This document shows, piece after piece, positions 7,821 to 15,921 of a stretch of 45,375 nt of DNA; position 1 is the first letter of the stretch; each line of letters opens with the position of its first letter. Below the pieces are notes generated by a model. It was not told where the DNA came from. It saw only the letters and a program-made list of their open reading frames with translations, and made no database searches. A program made the position numbers and the translations under genes. This DNA comes from DASYRM01 sp036004405 (GTDB lineage: Bacteria; Acidobacteriota; Vicinamibacteria; Vicinamibacterales; UBA2999): NCBI GenBank assembly GCA_036004405.1, contig DASYRM010000027.1, positions 1 to 45,375 on the forward strand, given 5' to 3'.

Positions 7821-9035
7821 ATGAAGCTGCCGATCTACATGGACTACCACGCGACGACGCCGGTTGACCCGCGCGTCGTGGACGCGATGCTGCCGTATTT
7901 CACGCAGCATTTCGGCAACCCCGCCAGCCGCAACCACTCGTTCGGCTGGGAGGCGGAAGAAGCCGTGGAGGCCGCTCGCAAGCAGGTGGCCGACCTGATC
8001 GGCGCCAACGTGAAGGAGATCATCTTCACGAGCGGCGCCACCGAGGCGAACAACCTCGCGATCAAGGGCGCGGCCGAGATGTATCGGGAGAAGGGCAACC
8101 ACATCATCACCTGCGTCACCGAGCACAAGGCGGTGATCGACACCTGCAAGAAGCTCGAGAAGCAAGGTGCGCGCGTCACCTATCTGGCGGTGCAGAAGGA
8201 CGGGCGCATCAGCCTCGACGAACTGCGGGACGCCATCACCGACAAGACCATCCTCATCACGATCATGGCCGCCAACAACGAGATTGGCGTGCTGCAGCCG
8301 ATTGCCGAGATCGGCGCGATCGCGAAGGCGAAGGGCATCCTGTTCCACACGGACGCGGTGCAGGCCGCCGGCAAGGTGCCGTTCGACGTCAACCAGAACA
8401 AGGTCGATCTGGTGTCGCTGAGCGGCCACAAGTTCTACGGCCCGAAAGGCGTCGGCGCGCTCTACGTGCGGCGGCGCAACCCGCGCGTGCTGCTGGCCGA
8501 GCAGATCAGCGGCGGCGGCCACGAGCGCGGCATGCGGTCGGGCACGTTGAACGTCCCGGGCATCGTCGGGCTGGGCGCGGCGGCGGCGCTGGCCAAGGCT
8601 GAAATGGCCACCGAGAGCGCGCGTTTGAGCGCGATGCGCGATCGTCTGAACAAGAAGCTGCACGACAACCTGGACGAGATCTACATCAACGGGTCGATGG
8701 AGCACCGGCTGCCCCACAACCTGAATATCTCGTTCGCCTACGTCGAGGGCGAGTCGCTGCTGATGGGCATCAACGAGGTGGCGGTGTCGTCGGGCTCGGC
8801 GTGCACGTCGGCCAGCCTCGAACCGTCGTACGTGTTGAAGGCGCTCGGCGCCGGCGACGACCTGGCGCACTCGTCGATCCGATTCGGCCTCGGCCGGTGG
8901 ACGAGCGACGAGGAAGTGGACTACGTAGTGGAGAAGCTCACGAGCGTGGTGCGGCGGCTGCGCGAGATGTCGCCCCTCTACGAGATGGTGAAAGAGGGCG
9001 TGGACCTGTCGAAGATGCAATGGGTCACGCATTAG
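7821..9035 (+). CDS. iscS: cysteine desulfurase IscS
   Basis: A 404-residue class V PLP aminotransferase-fold enzyme that takes sulfur from cysteine as a persulfide for Fe-S assembly. The PLP lysine is K204 in SGHKFYGPKG, and the mobile active-site cysteine is C328 in SGSACTSASLEPSYVL; both match E. coli IscS positions closely. The long C-terminal extension (LYEMVKEGVDLSKMQW) is typical of IscS rather than NifS or SufS. An ATG at 7818 directly precedes the chosen one; 7821 puts GGAG at a better distance (6 bases). Second gene of the isc operon. Confidence 0.95.
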   Translation: MKLPIYMDYHATTPVDPRVVDAMLPYFTQHFGNPASRNHSFGWEAEEAVEAARKQVADLIGANVKEIIFTSGATEANNLAIKGAAEMYREKGNHIITCVTEHKAVIDTCKKLEKQGARVTYLAVQKDGRISLDELRDAITDKTILITIMAANNEIGVLQPIAEIGAIAKAKGILFHTDAVQAAGKVPFDVNQNKVDLVSLSGHKFYGPKGVGALYVRRRNPRVLLAEQISGGGHERGMRSGTLNVPGIVGLGAAAALAKAEMATESARLSAMRDRLNKKLHDNLDEIYINGSMEHRLPHNLNISFAYVEGESLLMGINEVAVSSGSACTSASLEPSYVLKALGAGDDLAHSSIRFGLGRWTSDEEVDYVVEKLTSVVRRLREMSPLYEMVKEGVDLSKMQWVTH

Positions 9036-9040
9036 AACGT

Positions 9041-9064
9041 AGGGGCCGCCTTTAGGCGGCCCGT
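9041..9064 (+). repeat. TTTA-loop intergenic hairpin (iscS-iscU)
   Basis: GGGCCGCC (9043-9050), loop TTTA, GGCGGCCC (9055-9062), preceded by GTAG. Perfect 8-bp stem; same family as the hairpins at 7783, 9511 and 32311. Confidence 0.7.
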
Positions 9065-9080
9065 CGACGGAGAAAACCAA

Positions 9081-9506
9081 ATGGCTTATTCGAACAAAGT
9101 GATCGACCACTACGAGAACCCGCGCAACGTCGGCTCGCTGCCGAAAGACGACGTCAACGTGGGCACCGGGCTCGTGGGCGCGCCGGAGTGCGGCGACGTG
9201 ATGAAGCTGCAGGTCAAGGTGAACCCCGAGACCGGCGTCATCGACGACGCGAAGTTCAAGACGTTCGGCTGCGGATCGGCGATTGCCAGCTCGAGCCTTG
9301 CCACCGAGTGGCTCAAGGGCAAGACGGTCGATCAGGCGCTGGCGATCAAGAACACGGACATCGTGGCGGAGCTGGCGCTGCCGCCGGTGAAGATCCACTG
9401 CTCGGTGCTGGCCGAAGACGCGATCAAGGCGGCCATCGCCGACTACAAGAAGAAGCAGGACGACAAGACGGGAGCCGTGCAGCCGGCGGCGCAGCCGACG
9501 GCCTAA
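9081..9506 (+). CDS. iscU: Fe-S cluster scaffold IscU
   Basis: A 141-residue scaffold on which [2Fe-2S] clusters are built and later released by HscA/HscB. The three ligand cysteines C37 (APECGD), C64 (FGCGSAIAS) and C107 (KIHCSVLAED), with D39 and H106, are all present. The LPPVKIHC segment contains the HscA recognition motif (LPPVK). Compared with E. coli it has a short Gln/Ala-rich C-terminal tail. The RBS GGAG lies about 8 bases before the ATG. Confidence 0.96.
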   Translation: MAYSNKVIDHYENPRNVGSLPKDDVNVGTGLVGAPECGDVMKLQVKVNPETGVIDDAKFKTFGCGSAIASSSLATEWLKGKTVDQALAIKNTDIVAELALPPVKIHCSVLAEDAIKAAIADYKKKQDDKTGAVQPAAQPTA

Positions 9507-9510
9507 TGTG

Positions 9511-9532
9511 GGGGCCACCTTCAGGTGGCCCG
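9511..9532 (+). repeat. TTCA-loop intergenic hairpin (iscU-iscA)
   Basis: GGGCCACC (9512-9519), loop TTCA, GGTGGCCC (9524-9531). Perfect 8-bp stem and the third such element inside the isc operon. Confidence 0.7.
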
Positions 9533-9541
9533 TGAGAACCG

Positions 9542-9865
9542 ATGATCGAGATTACCGACGTGGCCGCGAAGAAGATCCAGTCGCTGATGGCCAAGCAGGG
9601 CATCAGCGAGGGCGGTCTTCGTGTGGGCGTCAAGGGTGGCGGGTGCTCCGGCCTCAGCTACACGTTCGCGTGGGAGAAGCAGGCGCGCCTCGGCGACGAG
9701 GTGTTCGAGGGGCACGGCGCCAAAATCTTCGTGGACAAGAAGAGCTATCTGTTTCTGAACGGCACGGTACTCGACTACGACACCGCCCTGCTGGGCAAAG
9801 GCTTCGTGTTCAACAACCCCAACGCGAAGCAGTCGTGCGGGTGCGGTAGTTCGTTCGGCGCGTAG
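9542..9865 (+). CDS. iscA: A-type Fe-S carrier IscA
   Basis: A 107-residue HesB/IscA protein that carries Fe-S clusters or iron to target apoproteins. The three conserved cysteines fall at C35 (GGGCSG), C99 and C101 (SCGCGSSF), the same positions as in E. coli IscA. Full length with no insertions. It is followed by a 161-base gap with strong secondary structure before hscB. Confidence 0.95.
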   Translation: MIEITDVAAKKIQSLMAKQGISEGGLRVGVKGGGCSGLSYTFAWEKQARLGDEVFEGHGAKIFVDKKSYLFLNGTVLDYDTALLGKGFVFNNPNAKQSCGCGSSFGA

Positions 9866-9947
9866 GGCGCCGCCGTCCTCGCCGACGTCTTCAGAGCCAG
9901 ACCAATGACAAGAGAGGCACGCCTACAACTGGCCAAAGTAGACGTCC

Positions 9948-10025
9948 TGCCCCGCGGAGCGGGGCAAAGAGAAACTGCCACGACCGAGGCGGAGCCTCAT
10001 ATTCCAGTGGCGGAGCGTCGGTCGT
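9948..10025 (+). repeat. structured intergenic region between iscA and hscB
   Basis: Two tight hairpins share the loop GGA: TGCCCCGC/GCGGGGCA (9948-9966) and GAGGC/GCCTC (9986-9998). A further inverted repeat ACGACCGA (9980-9987) with TCGGTCGT (10018-10025) ends just before the hscB start. The heptamer GCGGAGC occurs three times. The remainder of the 9866-10026 gap shows nothing recognisable. A role in setting the ratio of chaperone to scaffold is possible but unproven. Confidence 0.55.
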
Positions 10026-10026
10026 C

Positions 10027-10731
10027 ATGAGCGCGCAGCCGCTGACCGTCCGTTCTGCCACGCCTCCGGAGTGCCGGAGCTGCAACACCAGCGTGCCGGT
10101 GGACGAGCATTTCTGTCCGAATTGCAGCCGCATCCAGTCGCTCGGCCGCCACGGCGACTACTTTGCGTTCCTCGGCCTTCCGCGCCGGCTGGTGATCGAC
10201 CCGCAGGAGCTCGATCGGCGCTTCCGCGATTTGAGCCGCAAGTTCCACCCGGACTTCTACTACAACGCGTCGCCGGCCGAACGGCTGGCAAGCCTCGAGC
10301 GGTCGTCGTATCTCAACGACGCCTACCGCGCGCTCAAGCAGCCGGTGTCGCGCATCGAGCACCTGCTGACGATCGAGGGGCTGCCGATGGGCAAGTCGGA
10401 AGAGGGCGCGGCCACGGTGCCGCCGGGGCTGCTCGAAGAAGTGTTCGCGCTGAACGAAGAGCTCGACGAGATCCGGGAGCTGCGCGAGTCGGGCACCGAC
10501 GCCGCCACCCTGGCGGCGCGGCTCGCCACGGCGCGCCAGCCGATCGAAGCCAAGCGCGACGAGCACGAGCGTGCGCTGGTCGAGGCCAGCGAGCAGTGGG
10601 ATCGTCAGGCGGATGCGCCCGCGGATGCCCGGCGGGCCACGCTCGAATCGCTGCGACGGCTGCTGCTCGAGCGCAACTACATCACCAACCTGCTCGGCAC
10701 CATCGAGCGCGAGGCCGCGGCGCATGGGTAA
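10027..10731 (+). CDS. hscB: HscB co-chaperone with N-terminal zinc-binding segment
   Basis: A 234-residue J-protein that delivers IscU to HscA and stimulates its ATPase. The J-domain HPD triad is H74-P75-D76 (RKFHPDFYYN), and the C-terminal three-helix domain follows (VFALNEELDEIREL). Unlike E. coli HscB, it begins with two CxxC pairs, C16/C19 and C30/C33, in ECRSCNTSVPVDEHFCPNC. This looks like a zinc ribbon and recalls the CxxC N-terminus of human HSC20. It overlaps hscA by 8 bases. Confidence 0.93.
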   Translation: MSAQPLTVRSATPPECRSCNTSVPVDEHFCPNCSRIQSLGRHGDYFAFLGLPRRLVIDPQELDRRFRDLSRKFHPDFYYNASPAERLASLERSSYLNDAYRALKQPVSRIEHLLTIEGLPMGKSEEGAATVPPGLLEEVFALNEELDEIRELRESGTDAATLAARLATARQPIEAKRDEHERALVEASEQWDRQADAPADARRATLESLRRLLLERNYITNLLGTIEREAAAHG

Positions 10732-12580
10732 GGTGGTGGGCATCGACCTCGGCACGACCAACAGCCTGGTGGCCTACGCCACCGAGCGGGGCCCGGTCGT
10801 CATCCGCGACGCCTCGGGCGACGCGCTCGTCCCGTCGGTGGTGTCGGTGGAGGCGTCGGGCACGGTGTTCGTCGGCCGCGAGGCCCAGCGCCGGCTGCTG
10901 ACGGATCCCTCGCGAACGGTCTACTCGGTGAAGCGCTTCATGGGCCGCGGGGTGGATGACGTCCAGGGCGAGGCGCATCTGCTGCCGTTCCGCGTCGGCG
11001 GTGAGCCGGGCGGCGTGGTCCGCATCGGCGTCGGCGACCGGGAGTTTGCGCCGCCGGAGATTTCCGCCTTCGTGCTGCGGGAGCTGAAGCGCCGCGCCGA
11101 GGAGCACTTCCGCGAGCAGGGCGAGTTCGACTTCGAGGTGGACCGCGCGGTGATCACCGTGCCGGCCTACTTCAACGACGCGCAGCGCACCGCGACGCGC
11201 GACGCCGGCCGGCTGGCCGGCCTCGAGGTGCTGCGCATCATCAACGAGCCGACCGCCGCGTCGCTGGCCTACGGGCTCGATCAGAAGAACCGCGGCACGA
11301 TTGCCGTGTACGACCTGGGCGGCGGCACGTTCGACATCTCGATCCTCAAGGTCGAGGACGGCGTGTTCCAGGTGCTGTCGACCAACGGCGACACCCACCT
11401 GGGCGGCGACGACATCGATCGCCTGCTGACGGAGCTGGTGCTCGCCGAGCTCGGCACGGCGGGCCACGGCCTGCCCGCCGAGACGGTCCAGGCGATTCGC
11501 AAGGCGGCCATTCAGGCCAAGATCGACCTCTCGACGGGCGACGAGACCGTGCTGAGCGTCGACCGCTCGCCGGCGCTGCCGGACGGCTTCACCCGCCGCA
11601 TCACGCGCCAGGAGTTCGAGAGGCTGATCCGCCCGCTCGTGGATCGGACGCTGACGCCGGTGCGGCAGGCGCTCGACGACGCCGGCCTCGAGCCGCGCGA
11701 AGTGGACGAGGTGGTGCTGGTCGGCGGCTCCACGCGCGTTCCGCTGGTGCGCCGCCTGGTCGAGGAGCTCTTCGGCCGCACGCCGCACGCCGGCCTCAAC
11801 CCCGACGAAGTGGTTGCCGTCGGCGCCGCCGTGCAGGCCGACATCCTGATTTCCGGCCGCCGCGAAATGCTGCTCCTCGACGTGACCCCGCTGTCGCTCG
11901 GCATCGAGACGATGGGCGGCGTGACGACGAAGATCATCCTGCGCAACTCCACGATTCCTGCCAGTGGCCGCGAGATGTTCACCACCGGCGTGGACGGCCA
12001 GACCGCCGTGGACGTGCACGTGCTGCAGGGCGAGCGCGAGCTGGCCACCGATTGCCGGTCGCTGGCGCGCTTCCGCCTGCGCGGCATACCGCCGATGCCG
12101 GCCGGGCTGCCGCGCATCGAGGTGCGCTTCCAGATCGACGCCAACGGCATCCTCAGCGTCAGCGCCAAGGAGCTCCGCACCGACATCGAGCAGACGATCG
12201 ACGTGAAGCCGTCGTACGGCCTCACCGACGCCGAAGTCGAGCGCATGCTCATCGACTCGTTCGAGCATGCCGAGGCCGACTTCGAAGCGCGGCTGCTGAT
12301 CGATGCGCGGAACGAGGCCGAGAGCATCGTGCATGCCACCGAGAAGTCGCTGCGCCGGCCCGATTTCGCGCAGCTTGCCGGCCATGAGGTTCCGCCCTCG
12401 GAGGTCGCGTCGATCGAAAAGGCGGTGGCGGCGCTGAAGGCGGCGATTGCCGGCACGGACCGTGAAGTGATTCACGGGGCGACGCACGCGCTGAACGACG
12501 CGACGCGCCATCTTGCGGAAGTGATGATGAACAACAGCGTGCGCGAGGCGCTCGCCGGCAGGAGCGTCAACGACGTCTAG
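10724..12580 (+). CDS. hscA: Hsp70-family Fe-S chaperone HscA
   Basis: A 618-residue specialised Hsp70 that drives cluster release from IscU. The ATPase domain shows IDLGTTNSLVAY, VITVPAYFNDAQR, VYDLGGGTFDISIL and VVLVGGSTRVPLV. The linker region is LLLDVTPLSLGIETMGG, and the substrate domain follows to about 520. The start is the ATG overlapping hscB; the frame is open further upstream, but that is inside hscB. HscA rather than DnaK is indicated by its place between hscB and fdx, and by the lack of DnaK's long Gly-rich C-terminal tail. Confidence 0.94.
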   Translation: MGKVVGIDLGTTNSLVAYATERGPVVIRDASGDALVPSVVSVEASGTVFVGREAQRRLLTDPSRTVYSVKRFMGRGVDDVQGEAHLLPFRVGGEPGGVVRIGVGDREFAPPEISAFVLRELKRRAEEHFREQGEFDFEVDRAVITVPAYFNDAQRTATRDAGRLAGLEVLRIINEPTAASLAYGLDQKNRGTIAVYDLGGGTFDISILKVEDGVFQVLSTNGDTHLGGDDIDRLLTELVLAELGTAGHGLPAETVQAIRKAAIQAKIDLSTGDETVLSVDRSPALPDGFTRRITRQEFERLIRPLVDRTLTPVRQALDDAGLEPREVDEVVLVGGSTRVPLVRRLVEELFGRTPHAGLNPDEVVAVGAAVQADILISGRREMLLLDVTPLSLGIETMGGVTTKIILRNSTIPASGREMFTTGVDGQTAVDVHVLQGERELATDCRSLARFRLRGIPPMPAGLPRIEVRFQIDANGILSVSAKELRTDIEQTIDVKPSYGLTDAEVERMLIDSFEHAEADFEARLLIDARNEAESIVHATEKSLRRPDFAQLAGHEVPPSEVASIEKAVAALKAAIAGTDREVIHGATHALNDATRHLAEVMMNNSVREALAGRSVNDV

Positions 12581-12626
12581 AAACTGCGTTCGCCTTCGCT
12601 GAAGCTTCGGCGGACAAGAAGGAGCA

Positions 12627-13058
12627 ATGCCCAAGGTCACCTTCATCAAGGACGGCAAGGAAACCACCGTCGAGTTCGAGCAGGGGAAGCTCCCCTACGA
12701 CGGTCACGGCCTGCCGGAATCGTTTCTCGATCTGGCCATGAACAAGGGCATTGCGCTCGAGCATGCCTGCGGCGGCAGCTGTGCCTGCACCACCTGCCAC
12801 CTGATCGTCCGCAAGGGGATGGACAACCTGAGCGAGATGTCGGATGCCGAGGCGGATCGCCTCGACACCGCCTGGGACCTCACCACGAGCTCCCGGCTCG
12901 GATGCCAGGCGGTCATTCAAGGCGACGTGACGGTGGAGTTCCCCATGTACACCCGCAACTATGTCCAGGAGGGCGGTGCGATCCAGCTCGGTAAGTCCGA
13001 CCGGGAGCCGGCCGCCGAGAGCCGGGCGACGGAGGAAAAAGCGGAGGCACGGCCGTGA
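12627..13058 (+). CDS. fdx: [2Fe-2S] ferredoxin of the ISC system
   Basis: A 143-residue adrenodoxin-type ferredoxin that supplies electrons for cluster assembly. Ligands follow C48-x5-C54-x2-C57 (ACGGSCACTTCH) with the fourth at C93 (RLGCQAV). A charged tail of about 30 residues beyond the E. coli length may be lineage specific. AAGGAG lies just upstream. The 46-base gap before it contains the palindrome GAAGCTTC. It overlaps iscX by 4 bases. Confidence 0.95.
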   Translation: MPKVTFIKDGKETTVEFEQGKLPYDGHGLPESFLDLAMNKGIALEHACGGSCACTTCHLIVRKGMDNLSEMSDAEADRLDTAWDLTTSSRLGCQAVIQGDVTVEFPMYTRNYVQEGGAIQLGKSDREPAAESRATEEKAEARP

Positions 13059-13258
13059 ACTGGACCGACGCCGAGGACATCGGGATTGCCCTGTTCGAGA
13101 AGTACGCGACCGTCGACCCGCTGACAGTCCGGTTTACCGATCTGCGCGACAGGGTGCTGGGGCTGGACGGCTTCGAGGGCGACCCGAAAGCCTCGAACGA
13201 GCCGAAGCTCGAGGCCATCCAGATGGCCTGGTACGAGGAGTGGAAAGACAACCAGTAG
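13055..13258 (+). CDS. iscX: IscX, small acidic Fe-S assembly protein
   Basis: A 67-residue protein with the IscX/YfhJ pattern: WTDAEDIGIALFEKY, then VRFTDLRDRVLGLDGF, ending IQMAWYEEWKDN. In E. coli it binds iron and IscS and modulates desulfurase activity. The start is GTG 13055, which overlaps the fdx stop (GTGA). Last gene of the isc operon. Confidence 0.95.
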   Translation: MNWTDAEDIGIALFEKYATVDPLTVRFTDLRDRVLGLDGFEGDPKASNEPKLEAIQMAWYEEWKDNQ

Positions 13259-13279
13259 ACGCGTAGGGTAGAGCCGCAC

Positions 13280-13966
13280 ATGCGGGTGCTCCTCGTCACG
13301 GCCACCGAGCTCGAGCTCGCGCCGCTCTTCGCCCGGCTCACACCGGCATCGTCCTCCCTCTCCTCCGAGCGGCTCCGAGCCTTCACGCACGGATCACATC
13401 AAGTGGATGTTCTGACGACTGGCGTCGGCATGGTCGCGACGGCCGCCTGGTGCGGACGCGTGCTGGCGCGAGAGTCGTACGACCTGGCGGTCAATCTCGG
13501 TGTGTGCGGCAGCTTCGACCCGGCATACCCGCCCGGCACGGTGGTCAACGTCGTGGCGGACTGCATCGCGGAGCTCGGGGCCGAGGACGACGAGCAGTTC
13601 CTGACCGTGCAGCAGCTTGGGCTGCTCGGTGCCAATGAGCCGCCGTTCCGCGGCGGCCTGCTGGTGAATCCCGAGGCGAAGGGCAATCGTGTGATCGCGA
13701 GATTGCCGGCGGCGACCGCCATTACCGTCAACACGGTCCACGGTAACGAGCGCTCGATCGCCCGCGTGGTCGAGCGCTTTCAGCCGGTCGTCGAGACCAT
13801 GGAAGGCGCCGCGTTCATGTACGCGTGTCTCGCGTCCGGCAGTCGCTTCGCCCAGGTACGCGCGGTATCCAACATGGTGGAGAAACGCAATCGCGGAGCG
13901 TGGAAGCTCCAGGAGGCGGTGGCCGCGCTCAACGACGTCGGCCTGCGCCTGATCGAAGAGGGATGA
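13280..13966 (+). CDS. mqnB: futalosine hydrolase MqnB
   Basis: A 228-residue member of the nucleoside phosphorylase/hydrolase family. Signature parts are VTTGVGMVATAAW near 45, the mid-region NLGVCGSFDP and the C-terminal ETMEGAAFMYACL, where the acidic residues bind the ribose. In the futalosine route to menaquinone it hydrolyses futalosine or aminodeoxyfutalosine to release the base. The call over MTA/SAH nucleosidase rests on mqnD following directly with an ATGA overlap. The ATG sits between CCGCA and TGCGG, a small inverted repeat that could influence initiation. Confidence 0.87.
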   Translation: MRVLLVTATELELAPLFARLTPASSSLSSERLRAFTHGSHQVDVLTTGVGMVATAAWCGRVLARESYDLAVNLGVCGSFDPAYPPGTVVNVVADCIAELGAEDDEQFLTVQQLGLLGANEPPFRGGLLVNPEAKGNRVIARLPAATAITVNTVHGNERSIARVVERFQPVVETMEGAAFMYACLASGSRFAQVRAVSNMVEKRNRGAWKLQEAVAALNDVGLRLIEEG

Positions 13967-14799
13967 CGCTCACGCTCGCCTACTCGCCGTGTCCCAACGA
14001 CTGCTTCATGTTCGATGCGATGGTGCACGGCCGCATCGATACCGAGGGGCTGGACTTCGAGGTACGCCTGCTGGACATCGACGCGTTGAACGCCGCGGCG
14101 ATTGCCGGCGAGGTCGACGCCACCAAACTGAGCTTCCACGCCTACCCGTACTGCGCCGACCGCTATGTGCTGCTCGATGCGGGGAGCGCGCTCGGCAACG
14201 GTTGCGGGCCGCTGCTGATCTCGAAGCGGGCGATCCCCCGGGAGGAAGTCGCCGCCGGTGGTGTCCGCATCGCCATCCCCGGGCGGCTCACCACGGCCAA
14301 CTTTCTGTGCGGTCTTGCCTTTCCGACGGCGCAGGACAAGACGCCGATCGTCTTCTCGGACATCGAAGCCGCGGTGCTCGACGGCCGGTTCGACGCCGGG
14401 TTGATCATTCACGAAAACCGCTTCACCTACGAGGCGAAGGGGCTGAAGAAGATCATCGACCTCGGCGAATTCTGGGAGGCCGAGACCGGCGCGCCGATTC
14501 CGCTCGGCGGCATCGTCGTGCGTCGTGCGTTGAGCGGCGAGGTGAAAGACGCCGTGAATCGCGTGATGCGCCGCAGCGTCGAGTTCGCGTTCGCACATCC
14601 GGAGGCGAGCCTGCCGTACGTCCGGGCCCATGCGCAGGAAATGAGCGAGGAGGTGATGTACAAGCACATCGACCTCTACGTGAACCAGTATTCGGTGAAC
14701 CTCGGGAGCGAGGGGCGGCGTGCGATCGATCTGATGTTTGCGCGCGCCGGCGCACTGGGGATCATCCCGAGTCTGGGCGCGCCGCTGTTCCTGGCCTGA
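13963..14799 (+). CDS. mqnD: 1,4-dihydroxy-6-naphthoate synthase MqnD
   Basis: A 278-residue periplasmic-binding-protein-fold enzyme that converts cyclic de-hypoxanthinyl futalosine into 1,4-dihydroxy-6-naphthoate for menaquinone synthesis. Diagnostic parts are YSPCPNDCFMF at the N-terminus, KLSFHAYPYC, the loop GNGCGPLLISKR and LIIHENRFTYE (the catalytic-histidine segment). No signal peptide, so cytoplasmic. Start chosen at the ATGA overlap with mqnB; the frame extends upstream inside mqnB. The pathway gene mqnE lies 5.7 kb downstream; mqnA and mqnC are not in the window. Confidence 0.93.
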   Translation: MTLTLAYSPCPNDCFMFDAMVHGRIDTEGLDFEVRLLDIDALNAAAIAGEVDATKLSFHAYPYCADRYVLLDAGSALGNGCGPLLISKRAIPREEVAAGGVRIAIPGRLTTANFLCGLAFPTAQDKTPIVFSDIEAAVLDGRFDAGLIIHENRFTYEAKGLKKIIDLGEFWEAETGAPIPLGGIVVRRALSGEVKDAVNRVMRRSVEFAFAHPEASLPYVRAHAQEMSEEVMYKHIDLYVNQYSVNLGSEGRRAIDLMFARAGALGIIPSLGAPLFLA

Positions 14800-14843
14800 G
14801 CCGGTCGCCGACGGGCGGATGAAGGATAATCAGGTGCGAGAGC

Positions 14844-14866
14844 CAGACGCCGCCCGGCAGCGTCTG
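14844..14866 (+). other. hairpin before the small secreted protein
   Basis: CAGACGC (14844-14850) and GCGTCTG (14860-14866) form a 7-bp stem around a GC-rich loop. It follows a GATAAT hexamer (14825-14830) and ends 7 bases before the next ATG. It could be a weak mqnD terminator or a leader structure. Confidence 0.4.
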
Positions 14867-14873
14867 ATTGCAC

Positions 14874-15275
14874 ATGCGGGCCATTCCCGTCGTCTCATCG
14901 GCGTTGGTGGTAGTGGGGCTGGCGGCTGGCGCGAGCGCTCAAACCCAGGAGCCCGCGGCCCCGGCCGCTCCGGCCGCGTCCGCGAGTACCGAGCAGTACG
15001 GGCTCAACCTCGCCCGCATCCAGCGCGGCTTGCGGAAATCGGCCGAGCGTCAGGATTACGACGGCCTGAACCTCCGCTACTACGTCAACGTCTACGCGCC
15101 GGCGCCTTCGATCAAGCTCTTCACGCCGCTCGACAACCTGCTCTACGGCCCGGCGCCCTACGGCGGCCCGACGCATCGCGACATGATGAACGTGATGACG
15201 CCGCAGGAATTCCGCGCGCCGGTCGCCGACTTCAGCGGCATCGCGCGCTGGCTGGCGAACAAAGCAAAGAAGTAG
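14874..15275 (+). CDS. small secreted protein, unknown function
   Basis: A 133-residue protein with a signal peptide (MRAIPVVSSALVVVGLAAG, cleavage after Ala-Ser-Ala) and an Ala/Pro-rich linker. A conserved-looking C-terminal part contains LRYYVNVYAPAPSIKLF and PTHRDMMNVMTPQEFRAP. I recognise no family. ATG 14874 is preferred over the TTG two codons earlier because it gives a regular signal peptide. It converges on the PEP-CTERM gene with only 14 bases between. Confidence 0.72.
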   Translation: MRAIPVVSSALVVVGLAAGASAQTQEPAAPAAPAASASTEQYGLNLARIQRGLRKSAERQDYDGLNLRYYVNVYAPAPSIKLFTPLDNLLYGPAPYGGPTHRDMMNVMTPQEFRAPVADFSGIARWLANKAKK

Positions 15276-15289
15276 GGCCGAAGGTCTTT

Positions 15290-15883
15290 TCAGCGCTTGA
15301 CGGACTGACGCTTCATCACGAGTACGAGCCCAGTCAGGCCGACGCCGAACATCAGCAGCGAGCCGGGTTCGTCCACCGCGGTCACGCCACCACCGCCGGC
15401 GCCACCACCACCGGCCTCTTCCACCGCGCTCACGTTGCTGAACGCAAACACCAGGTCGTCGTAGTCGAAATCGCCGCCGCCGAAAATATCCTCGAAGCCG
15501 ACGAGCACCTGCCCCGCCACATCCTGAATCAGGGCGTGCACCATGCCGTCGAGGTTGCGGTCCCCCGGTCCGGTGTAGAACGCGTCTGCGGTCTGCTGTA
15601 CCAGCAGCCTGAAGACCAGCTCGGTGCCGGCGTCAAAAGGCCCGAGATTCACGGTCGCGCCCACCGGTGTGGTCACGTTGTTGAAGATGGCCCCGAGGCT
15701 GTCGCCGAACAGACCATCCAGGAAGAGCTCGCTGGTATAGCCGGCCCCATTCGACTCAAACGTCACCACGACGTCCCCGCCGGTCGCGATCAAGGTCTGC
15801 CCGCTGATCGGAATCGCCTGAGCCGGTGTGGCCAGCGAGCCCATCAGAACAACGGTACCCAAGAGAGCGCAAGCTCGAGTCAT
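15290..15883 (-). CDS. PEP-CTERM protein with DUF4114-like domain
   Basis: A 197-residue exported protein. It has a signal peptide (cleavage after PAQA, about 23) and a DUF4114-like region ending GFEDIFGGGDFDYDDLVFAF (about 130-150). After a Gly-rich spacer comes a C-terminal sorting signal: EPGSLLMFGVGLTGLVLVMK plus basic tail, the PEP-CTERM layout cleaved by exosortases. Asp-rich stretches (DRNLDGM, DFDYDD) may bind calcium. ATG 15883 has GGAGG upstream; the frame runs further but would bury the signal peptide. A sigma-54-type promoter lies 39-54 bases upstream. No exosortase gene is in the window. Confidence 0.85.
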   Translation of the reverse strand: MTRACALLGTVVLMGSLATPAQAIPISGQTLIATGGDVVVTFESNGAGYTSELFLDGLFGDSLGAIFNNVTTPVGATVNLGPFDAGTELVFRLLVQQTADAFYTGPGDRNLDGMVHALIQDVAGQVLVGFEDIFGGGDFDYDDLVFAFSNVSAVEEAGGGGAGGGGVTAVDEPGSLLMFGVGLTGLVLVMKRQSVKR

Positions 15884-15921
15884 CGTGCCTCCGCGAAGCG
15901 GCGGGGAGTGGCGCCACCAAG

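Noticed and set aside
7797..9518. Minus-strand frame of 573 codons opposite iscS and iscU
   Set aside because: Composition is His/Arg/Ala-rich without recognisable domains; the plus strand carries unmistakable iscS and iscU.
7783..9532. CRISPR-like regular repeats in the isc operon
   Set aside because: The elements are spaced by complete genes, their arms differ, and no spacers or cas genes are present; they are intergenic hairpins.
12588..12615. Palindromic stretch with GAAGCTTC between hscA and fdx as an operator or terminator
   Set aside because: It is a short palindrome without a T-tract or promoter elements; noted within the fdx entry only.
13270..13286. Hairpin CCGCA-CA-TGCGG around the mqnB start codon as a regulatory element
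   Set aside because: The loop is only two bases, too tight to fold well, and part of the match is simple GC-rich sequence.
14825..14830. GATAAT as a leaderless-type promoter for the small secreted protein
   Set aside because: It lies 43 bases before the ATG with a hairpin in between, so it does not fit the leaderless spacing seen elsewhere.
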